DNA of 5,133 nucleotides, from positions 1 to 5,133 of the forward strand of contig WAMZ01000124.1 in NCBI GenBank assembly GCA_015522055.1. The letters run 5' to 3'. The DNA is from Candidatus Geothermarchaeota archaeon (GTDB taxonomy: Archaea; Thermoproteota; Nitrososphaeria; Geothermarchaeales; JDFR-13). Every line of letters starts with the position of its first letter. Within the stretch, counting starts at the first letter, position 1. The position numbers and the translations under genes are program-made. The notes under the pieces were generated by a model, which was given only the letters and a program-made list of their open reading frames with translations, made no database searches and was not told the origin of the DNA. This document shows positions 1 to 5,133 of the stretch, piece by piece.

Positions 1-2
1 GG

Positions 3-113
3 GTAAAGAACGCGCCCACCGAAACCAGTGTAAAGAGAATAGATGAGGCATATGGCTCTAGGCCCAAAACAATGGCACCAACATATAGATGGGTGGCTAG
101 ACAAGAAAGATGA
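3..113 (+). CDS. 3' end of an unrecognised protein gene (5' end outside the window)
   Basis: One plus-strand frame is open from the left edge to a TGA at 111-113 and gives 36 residues ending in YRWVARQER. I do not recognise the family. The tail is basic and polar, with no membrane segment or cysteine motif. Its codons (AGA/AGG for Arg, ATA for Ile, CCC/CCA for Pro) match the neighbouring genes. Of the other two plus frames, one stops at 4-6 and the other at 44-46, so this is the best plus-strand candidate. A 36-codon open run is not statistically strong, because about one random frame in six would stay open that long, so the call rests on composition and position. A separate promoter lies between this stop and the next gene, so the two are probably not strictly co-transcribed. 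A short minus-strand frame also opens to the edge (ATG at 49-51) but looks less protein-like. Confidence 0.45.
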   Translation, partial: VKNAPTETSVKRIDEAYGSRPKTMAPTYRWVARQER

Positions 114-122
114 CAGACAATT

Positions 123-141
123 AACCAAAAAATTTATTTAA
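123..141 (+). promoter_or_regulatory. Archaeal BRE/TATA promoter of the methylthiotransferase gene
   Basis: A purine-rich BRE-like stretch AACCAAAAAA (123-132) runs directly into a TATA-like TTTATTTAA (133-141). This is the layout bound by archaeal TFB and TBP. Initiation about 25 bases downstream of the TATA centre would fall near 160-164 and leave a leader of about 20 bases with a ribosome binding site. The TATA and BRE sequence is seen directly. The start point is inferred. Confidence 0.6.
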
Positions 142-163
142 CTATACTAAACACTGTTAATGA

Positions 164-170
164 GAGGGTG
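164..170 (+). promoter_or_regulatory. Ribosome binding site of the methylthiotransferase gene
   Basis: GAGGGTG lies 11 bases before the ATG at 182 and contains GGTG, which is complementary to the CACC of the archaeal 16S rRNA 3' end. It supports the ATG at 182 as the start. Confidence 0.5.
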
Positions 171-181
171 TAGATAAGATA

Positions 182-1519
182 ATGAGTAGAAACATATATA
201 TCAGGACATTCGGATGCCCATTAAATAAATTCGACTCCCTTAGAATAGAAGGGAGTCTAAGATATATAGGTCTAAAAATTGTTGATAATATATCCGAGTC
301 AGACCTAATAATAGTAAACTCATGTGGCGTGAAAAAACAGACGGAGGATAAGGTTATAGACTACCTAAAACATATAAAATCGAGGTATCCCGAAAAGAAG
401 ATATTATTGGCAGGATGCCTACCCAAGATAAACCCCACCAGAATAAATAGAGAAAAACTATGTGATGCTAAGTTCGGCCCAACCGAGATAGGTGACCTAG
501 TAAGATATGTCGCTAAAATATATGGAGTCGGTATTAAGCCATTAATACGGGAAGCGGATATCCATGACCACATCCCCCTAAAGAACAGCATCACCTACCC
601 ACTCGGAGTATCATCCGGATGCTTAGATAAATGTAGCTTCTGTGGTACGAGGAACGCCAGAGGTACAGTTAAGAGCCTGGACATAGATACCGTTAAGAAA
701 ATAGTTGCAAAACTGGTTAGGAGGGGATATAAAGAAATTCTATTAACATCGACAGACCTAGGGGCATATGGATTCGACCTAAAACCAAGGAGGAACATGA
801 TAGACTTACTTAGAGAGATAGCCTCCCTAGAAGGTGACTTCATCGTCAGGATAGGCATGGCCAACCCTAGGTGGATATATAAATGGTTGGATGAAATAAT
901 AGAAATATTACAGACCACCCACAAATTCTACCACTTCCTACACATCCCGGTACAGACTGGAAGCGATAGACTATTGGAGATAATGAATAGAGGACACGGC
1001 ACCATGGAGTATATAGAATCTGTTAAGAGACTGCGGAAAGAGCTGGGGAACAGGTTCACAATAGCCACGGACATCATAGTAGGCCATCCAGGGGAGAGCG
1101 AGGCCGACTTCGAGCAAACCCTCGATCTACTCAAGGAGAGCAGGCCTGATTACGTAAATATCTCGAAGTTCTTTCCACGGCCAAACACACCAGCTAAATA
1201 TATGAAACAACTACCCACCCAAGTAATTAAAGAGAGGAGTAGGGAGGTCTCACGGTTAACCGACGAGATAATGCTCGATAGAAACAGGCTATGGGAGGAT
1301 TGGACAGGCCATGTACTGGTAAATGAGTATGGTAAAAACGGGACTATGATGGCGCGAAACTATGCATACAAAATATTTGTCTTGGATAGCAGGGTGAGGC
1401 TCGGCGACATAGTTAAAGTCAAGTTTAAATACGCCCACCCAACCTGGATAGAGGCAGATATTGTAGAAGTATCTTACGGAGACGGTGGATTAAGGGGGTT
1501 CTACCCACATATACACTAA
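182..1519 (+). CDS. Archaeal e-MtaB-type tRNA methylthiotransferase (radical SAM; t6A37 to ms2t6A37)
   Basis: The 445-residue product has the three-domain layout of methylthiotransferases. The N-terminal UPF0004 domain (about 3-100) carries the three ligands of the auxiliary 4Fe-4S cluster: Cys12, Cys48 and Cys79 (in FGCPLN, NSCGVK and AGCLP). The radical-SAM domain (about 135-365) has the CX3CX2C cluster motif Cys147, Cys151, Cys154, and also TDLGAYG, HIPVQTGSD (254-262), ATDIIVG and FPRPNTPAKYMKQLP with a following KERSREV. A C-terminal TRAM RNA-binding domain occupies about 372-435. The family adds a methylthio group to C2 of threonylcarbamoyladenosine at position 37 of ANN-decoding tRNAs in the cytoplasm. 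Family membership is clear and all six cluster cysteines are present. The subtype rests on the MKQLP/KERSRE stretch typical of archaeal/eukaryotic e-MtaB. Several motif residues depart from the usual form (VGHPGES, NKFDSL, GCLDKCSFCGT). The length is normal to slightly long. The start is supported by an RBS and promoter. The last 95 bases overlap the opposing PHP gene. Confidence 0.9.
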   Translation: MSRNIYIRTFGCPLNKFDSLRIEGSLRYIGLKIVDNISESDLIIVNSCGVKKQTEDKVIDYLKHIKSRYPEKKILLAGCLPKINPTRINREKLCDAKFGPTEIGDLVRYVAKIYGVGIKPLIREADIHDHIPLKNSITYPLGVSSGCLDKCSFCGTRNARGTVKSLDIDTVKKIVAKLVRRGYKEILLTSTDLGAYGFDLKPRRNMIDLLREIASLEGDFIVRIGMANPRWIYKWLDEIIEILQTTHKFYHFLHIPVQTGSDRLLEIMNRGHGTMEYIESVKRLRKELGNRFTIATDIIVGHPGESEADFEQTLDLLKESRPDYVNISKFFPRPNTPAKYMKQLPTQVIKERSREVSRLTDEIMLDRNRLWEDWTGHVLVNEYGKNGTMMARNYAYKIFVLDSRVRLGDIVKVKFKYAHPTWIEADIVEVSYGDGGLRGFYPHIH

Positions 1520-2108
1520 ACTTGCCATCGACTAGATATTTAATAACATCATCCTGAGAACCCAGCTCCTCATTTATATATAAATGACTTGACCCTATAG
1601 CCTCCGCTATATGTGCATCACTACCAGCCGTCGCGAATTTACCCCACCCAATAGTAAGGCTCAACAGCCTACCAACGTGCCTACCAACCATCAAGTCGGA
1701 CCCATTAGCAACCTCCACACCATCCACATAATCAATTACTCCATGTAGGTCATCGAAGCTTCTAAACGTATCCATAGGGTGGGGGATAACTACAAGAGCC
1801 CCATTATCCCTAGCATAATCAACTACATCATAAAAGTCTCTAGACGTAAGTTCATATGGAGGCTCTATATCCAGGAGTATGACATGCCCCCTGCTAGTCG
1901 TAACCTCTATACCAGGTATAACGATTAGACCCTTCTCCCTCAATACCCTAGAGAAATTCTCATAGCCAGCCATGGTATCATGATCCGTAATCGCTATGCA
2001 TTGGATGCCCCTACTCCTAGAAACATTAATGATATCGGCGACATCAATCAAACCATCATACGAATACTTTGTATGTACATGGAGGTCAACCCGGGTTAAT
2101 ACACTCAT
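1425..2108 (-). CDS. PHP-domain metal-dependent phosphoesterase
   Basis: The 227-residue product is a single PHP domain with the family's metal-binding motifs in order. These are DLHVHTKYSYDG (His10, His12, Asp18), ITDHDTM (His43), IPGIEVTT (Glu68) with His75 shortly after, the IPHP motif (His110), VEVANG (Glu132) and GSDAH (Asp164, His166). Such proteins hydrolyse phosphoester bonds with a two- or three-metal centre. Short stand-alone archaeal members resemble the YciV/RNase AM group and histidinol-phosphatase-like enzymes, but the substrate cannot be read from the sequence. No signal peptide or membrane segment is seen, so it is probably cytoplasmic. The ATG lies inside the metG stop (ATGA at 2108-2105), so it is probably translated by coupling from the metG message. 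The basic C-terminal tail (about residues 197-227) is encoded opposite the 3' end of the methylthiotransferase gene. Family assignment is secure; the biological role is unknown. Confidence 0.88.
   Translation of the reverse strand: MSVLTRVDLHVHTKYSYDGLIDVADIINVSRSRGIQCIAITDHDTMAGYENFSRVLREKGLIVIPGIEVTTSRGHVILLDIEPPYELTSRDFYDVVDYARDNGALVVIPHPMDTFRSFDDLHGVIDYVDGVEVANGSDLMVGRHVGRLLSLTIGWGKFATAGSDAHIAEAIGSSHLYINEELGSQDDVIKYLVDGKFSVYVGRTPLIHRLRKILLQYLPLSRLGGRI
1570..1587. repeat. 18-base perfect AT-rich palindrome inside the PHP gene
   Basis: Positions 1570-1587 read TCATTTATATATAAATGA, identical on both strands. It lies 51 bases past the methylthiotransferase stop and encodes PHP residues 174-180. 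The core resembles a TATA element. No function is shown, and chance in AT-rich codons is possible. Confidence 0.5.
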
Positions 2109-4135
2109 CTTACCGAAGCACCATCACTTACCTCGCCGTCAACCGTCAAGACCCTAACCCTCCCAGATTCATCCTCAGCAGCCAGAATCATGGCGTCCGA
2201 TACCTCATCCCTAATCTTCTTAGGCTTCATATTAAGTATAACCACCACCCTCTTCCCCAACAACTCATCCTCCTTATAATAAGGCACCAAACCAGCCAGC
2301 AACTTAACAACCCTATCACCAATGTCCACATATATCCTATATATATTCCTCGTGCCAGGCTTCCTCTCAACCCTCTTAACCGTACCCACCTTCATAACAA
2401 TTTTCCTCAGATAATCAATGTCTATACGCTCCATAGAATCACCCGAAGCCCTAAGCTCCACCAACCTCCTCTTAAGTTCATCCTTATCTATCTTCATAAA
2501 CACTGGTTTAAAGCCCATATCTATAGAAACCTCCTCATCCAAGACATAAATCCCTTCCCATGAGACCCTATCAGGATCCAAATTAAAGTATCTAAGTATA
2601 GTTCTACAAGAAGCTGGTATAATAGGATATAATATTATTGTGGCTGCCTTAGCAGCCCTAAAACACGTATAGAGCGTAGATTCATAGCCCTCCACATCAC
2701 CAGCCTTAATCTTATCCCAAGGCCTCTCAACATTAATCAGGTGGTTAGCAGCCTTAACGATTCTAAGTGCCTCATGGATGACCCTCTGGAACCTAGTATC
2801 CATATAAAACTTATCACATTTACCAGCTACCTCATCAATAAGCCTCAAGACATCCTCCTGTTCCCTCGTCGTGGGACCCCTCCTCCCAATCCTGCCTCCA
2901 GCCATCTTGATCAAATTAAGTATACGGTGAACCAAGTTACCGAAGTGGTTATTCAACTCCTCATTTATAATCGTCTCAAATGACTCCCAGGTAAAGTTGG
3001 TATCCTTGGTCTCCGGCCTCATATACGTGAGTGCGAATCTCCAGTAGTCGGCTGGAAGCAGTTTGAGAGCCTCGTCACACCAAATACCTATACCCTGACT
3101 CTTGGAGAACTTCTTACCCTCAAAATTAAGATACTCGGTCGCACCGATATAGAACTTCAGAGTATATGGGTCGCCGGTAGCCATCAATAATGCGGGGAAT
3201 ATGATTGTATGGAAGGGAATATTATCCTTGCCTATAAAGAAGGCCACATTGGTATCCTTATCGAACCACCACTCCCTCCACTTATCACCATTACCATACT
3301 TCTTCATGAAATACTCCTTAACAGCCGATACGTACCCTAGGACCGCCTCAAACCACACATATATAGTTAGACCTTCGGCGCCCGGAAAAGGTGCCGGTAT
3401 CCCCCACCTATTATTCCTAGTAATGGACCTTGGCTTAAGACCCTCCCTCAACATATTCAAACTAAAGTTTTTAGCATTCTCGGTTAAGGTCTCAGACCCC
3501 TCAATGAACTCCATGAGTTTATCCGTAAGCTTGGGTAGATCAAAGTAATAATGCCTAGTACGTTTAATTATAGGTGTCCCTCCACATATACTACACCTAG
3601 GATTCACCAGGTCGACCGGGTTCAGGAGCTTACCACAATTCTCACACTGATCGCCTCTAGCATTCTCATATCCACAGTAAGGACATGTCCCAGTAACAAA
3701 TCTATCGGGAAGGAATAATTTATCACGCTCACAGTAGGGAATCTCATCCTCCCGGGTAAAGATATATCCATTATTATAAATCTTCATATAGAATTCTTGG
3801 GTAAATGAGATATGGACATCTGAATGTGTCCTAGTATAGTTGTCGAACTCTATATTGAATCCATTAAGTATCTCAACTATCTTATTATGAACCTCCGAGG
3901 TAAGGTCCTCAGGCTCCCTACCCTCCTTTATAGCCCTAACCTCTATAGGAGTCCCATGCTCATCCGATCCGGAGACCAGAATGACATCATGGCCTTTAAG
4001 CCTCAGGTATCGAGTAAATATATCCGCGGATAACAATGAGCCAATCAGATTCCCCAAGTGAGGGACTCCATGGGCGTATGGCCAGGCAGATGTCACTATC
4101 CACCTCTCAACAGCTAGTCCACCATCACCCCTCAT
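2105..4135 (-). CDS. metG: Methionyl-tRNA synthetase with fused C-terminal tRNA-binding (EMAP/Trbp111-like) domain
   Basis: The 676-residue product charges tRNA(Met) with methionine in the cytoplasm, for both initiation and elongation. The class I catalytic core begins TSAWPYAHG and has the HIGH-type motif HLGN (26-29) and the KMSKS-type motif KFSKS (342-346). The connective region has one zinc knuckle with Cys151, Cys154, Cys164 and Cys167 (CX2CX9CX2C) and a second CX2C at Cys181/Cys184, which E. coli MetRS lacks, so this is a two-zinc-type enzyme. The anticodon-binding helical domain spans about 380-535 and includes the typical INVERPWDK stretch (467-475). A linker leads to an OB-fold tRNA-binding domain (about 570-676; VGTVKRVE, LNMKPKKIR, AMILAAEDE). 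Some archaea carry this domain as a separate protein; here it is fused. The ATG at 4135 is chosen because no credible downstream start leaves the first beta strand intact. Translation of the PHP gene is probably coupled to it. Confidence 0.96.
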   Translation of the reverse strand: MRGDGGLAVERWIVTSAWPYAHGVPHLGNLIGSLLSADIFTRYLRLKGHDVILVSGSDEHGTPIEVRAIKEGREPEDLTSEVHNKIVEILNGFNIEFDNYTRTHSDVHISFTQEFYMKIYNNGYIFTREDEIPYCERDKLFLPDRFVTGTCPYCGYENARGDQCENCGKLLNPVDLVNPRCSICGGTPIIKRTRHYYFDLPKLTDKLMEFIEGSETLTENAKNFSLNMLREGLKPRSITRNNRWGIPAPFPGAEGLTIYVWFEAVLGYVSAVKEYFMKKYGNGDKWREWWFDKDTNVAFFIGKDNIPFHTIIFPALLMATGDPYTLKFYIGATEYLNFEGKKFSKSQGIGIWCDEALKLLPADYWRFALTYMRPETKDTNFTWESFETIINEELNNHFGNLVHRILNLIKMAGGRIGRRGPTTREQEDVLRLIDEVAGKCDKFYMDTRFQRVIHEALRIVKAANHLINVERPWDKIKAGDVEGYESTLYTCFRAAKAATIILYPIIPASCRTILRYFNLDPDRVSWEGIYVLDEEVSIDMGFKPVFMKIDKDELKRRLVELRASGDSMERIDIDYLRKIVMKVGTVKRVERKPGTRNIYRIYVDIGDRVVKLLAGLVPYYKEDELLGKRVVVILNMKPKKIRDEVSDAMILAAEDESGRVRVLTVDGEVSDGASVR
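2119..2127 (-). promoter_or_regulatory. Ribosome binding site of the PHP gene within metG
   Basis: On the minus strand GTGATGGTG ends 10 bases before the PHP ATG and matches the archaeal anti-Shine-Dalgarno through GTGAT or GGTG. It lies in the last codons of metG and, with the ATGA overlap, supports this start. Confidence 0.5.
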
Positions 4136-4165
4136 AGACTATATTAATTAATAATTAATTAGTCT
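4136..4165. repeat. Inverted repeat filling the gap between the asparagine-synthase-like gene and metG
   Basis: On the plus strand the left arm is AGACTA (4136-4141), a single extra T, then ATTAATTA (4143-4150). After one central A the right arm is TAATTAAT (4152-4159) and TAGTCT (4160-4165). The arms match over 14 base pairs apart from the bulged T. The repeat begins at the base next to the metG ATG and ends on the first base of the neighbouring stop codon. It could be an operator, promoter DNA, or a weak AU-rich RNA hairpin. The symmetry is seen directly, and the role is unknown. Confidence 0.7.
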
Positions 4166-4178
4166 TAAGGATTTAAAG
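4136..4178 (-). promoter_or_regulatory. Probable promoter region of metG-PHP
   Basis: On the minus strand a TATA-like CTTTAAAT lies at 4178-4171, inside the last codons of the upstream gene. It is followed by an almost pure A/T stretch at 4160-4141. The first would place a start near 4149, with a leader of about 14 bases. The second would place it at or just after the metG ATG, giving a leaderless message. No Shine-Dalgarno sequence precedes the ATG, which fits a leaderless or near-leaderless transcript better than read-through from the upstream gene. This is inference from sequence alone. Confidence 0.4.
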
Positions 4179-5133
4179 TTATTACCTCCCTATATATGTC
4201 GAATAATCTGCCAGCATAGTTCTTTCCCAAAGCCTTGACAACCAGTCTCTGGATTCTCGAAGAATATTGAAGAGCCTTCTTCCCCCTATAGACAATATCA
4301 TCTGGTAGCCCCAACCTCTCAGCCAAACCCCTTACCACCCACTTCCTCACACCATCATCAACACCCCTAATCTTAAACTCAAGAGGGCATGAAAGCGCCA
4401 TCGCGACAGCCGCTGGGGTCAATAATGGATATTCAAGCCTCCCACCGAACCAATCCGCCAATTTCTGCTCCCTCAAAAAATTGAATCTATAGGATAGCAA
4501 CACATCCTTAGCCATCTCCCTCGCCACCTCCTCAGCCCCCCGCGCCCTCAAAATATCCAGATATTTACTATAACCACCGAACATCTCGTCGCTACCCTGT
4601 CCCATTAGCAGTAGGCCACCATCTACATACTCCCTATAAGCTAAATATACTGGTATAGCCAGACTAACATGCATCAAACCCCAGTCCTCAATCACCCTAA
4701 CAACATCATAAACATATTCACCGACATCACCTACATCGACATAACGAGTTATATGACGATCTTCTAGGCCAAGTAAGCTGGCAGATAGTTTAGAATACCT
4801 ATCATCATGGGAGCCGCGGTCACACACAGTAAGGAGCCTCACATCATTAATGAATGTGGATGCAAGCCTAGCGACCACGGAACTATCTACCCCTCCTGAA
4901 AATGAGATGTAAACACTCTTTACACCTTGATTTACATACCGAGCGAGCGCCTTAAACTTCAGATTAATTAGCTTGAGGTATTCATCGATATACATGTCCA
5001 TATCGTCCCAGATGAAGCCATCTTGGGATAGCCATCCATAGATATTCACACCACCCGATAAAACCAGGTATCTAGAAACGCTATAACGATATATTCTCCC
5101 TGGGGGCAACACCGATAACGGGGCACCACCAGA
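4165..5133 (-). CDS. asnB: Asparagine-synthase-family protein, C-terminal synthetase part (5' end outside the window)
   Basis: The frame is open from the right edge to TAA at 4165, giving 322 residues within the window. A GTG at 5112 could be taken as a start, but the residues before it read SGGAPLS and continue into VLPPGRIYRY. This resembles the PPG(x)hh segment at the end of the class-II glutamine amidotransferase domain of AsnB, so the true gene most likely continues beyond 5133. The synthetase domain has the ATP-pyrophosphatase loop SGGVDSS (about 4899-4879), GQGSDEMFGGYSKY (about 4602-4561) and a C-terminal RGKKALQYSSRIQ segment typical of shorter archaeal homologues. The expected reaction is ATP-dependent amidation of aspartate through an adenylate, with ammonia from glutamine. 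The Gln in GQGSDE replaces the Glu found at this place in E. coli AsnB. A paralogue acting on another carboxylate is possible. No typical N-terminal Cys can be checked here. It lies upstream of metG on the same strand with a 29-base gap. Confidence 0.82.
   Translation of the reverse strand, partial: SGGAPLSVLPPGRIYRYSVSRYLVLSGGVNIYGWLSQDGFIWDDMDMYIDEYLKLINLKFKALARYVNQGVKSVYISFSGGVDSSVVARLASTFINDVRLLTVCDRGSHDDRYSKLSASLLGLEDRHITRYVDVGDVGEYVYDVVRVIEDWGLMHVSLAIPVYLAYREYVDGGLLLMGQGSDEMFGGYSKYLDILRARGAEEVAREMAKDVLLSYRFNFLREQKLADWFGGRLEYPLLTPAAVAMALSCPLEFKIRGVDDGVRKWVVRGLAERLGLPDDIVYRGKKALQYSSRIQRLVVKALGKNYAGRLFDIYREVITLNP

Noticed and set aside
107..113. GATGACA-like sequence as the C box of a C/D-box guide RNA
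   Set aside because: It does not match RUGAUGA fully, and no D box (CUGA) or terminal stem is found at suitable spacing in the gap.
361..1134. Three minus-strand open frames opposite the methylthiotransferase gene
   Set aside because: They mirror the radical-SAM coding sequence, show no recognisable motifs, and have no promoter.
1334..1338. T5 tract on the minus strand as a terminator for the PHP message
   Set aside because: It is only five bases, 87 bases past the stop and inside another gene. Archaeal T-tract terminators are usually longer or clustered, so this is too weak to annotate.
2069..2563. Open plus-strand frame of 164 codons opposite metG
   Set aside because: It is antisense to the conserved C-terminal tRNA-binding domain of metG. 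The translation is rich in His, Pro, Leu and Asn with no motif, as expected for a shadow of the metG codons.
3201..3548. Open plus-strand frame of 115 codons opposite the metG catalytic core
   Set aside because: It lies wholly within strongly conserved metG sequence, including the KFSKS-side region, and has no family motif or ribosome binding site support.
4183..4190. GGGAGGTA on the minus strand as a ribosome binding site for metG
   Set aside because: It lies about 48 bases before the metG ATG, inside the coding end of the upstream gene, which is too far to direct that start.

Overview
The window looks like ordinary chromosomal housekeeping sequence from a thermophilic archaeon, most likely of the Thermoproteota (Crenarchaeota); that placement is inference. 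The evidence is a radical-SAM methylthiotransferase with the archaeal/eukaryotic e-MtaB pattern, a methionyl-tRNA synthetase that keeps both CX2C zinc knuckles, BRE/TATA-like promoter sequence, GGTG-type ribosome binding sites, and heavy use of AGA/AGG, ATA and CTA codons. No mobile element, CRISPR array, tRNA or rRNA was seen, and coding sequence fills nearly all of the window.

Left part, plus strand: the 3' end of an unrecognised gene (stop at 113) is followed by a 68-base gap. The gap holds a good archaeal promoter and a ribosome binding site for the methylthiotransferase gene (182-1519).

Right part, minus strand, read from the right edge leftwards: an asparagine-synthase-family gene whose 5' end lies outside the window (5133 to 4165); a 29-base AT-only-centred gap filled by an inverted repeat; metG (4135 to 2105), with a fused C-terminal tRNA-binding domain; and a small PHP-domain phosphoesterase (2108 to 1425) whose ATG overlaps the metG stop in ATGA. 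The PHP gene runs tail-to-tail into the methylthiotransferase gene, and the two share 95 bases of coding sequence on opposite strands.

Three of the gene families touch tRNA or amino acid supply: tRNA position-37 thiomethylation, tRNA(Met) charging, and probable asparagine synthesis. The PHP enzyme is coupled to metG in translation, but its substrate cannot be read from the sequence. No undescribed system is visible. The most unusual items are the inverted repeat that exactly fills the gap before metG, the antiparallel gene overlap, several motif substitutions in the methylthiotransferase, and a Gln in the synthetase-domain GxGxDE motif of the asparagine-synthase-like protein.
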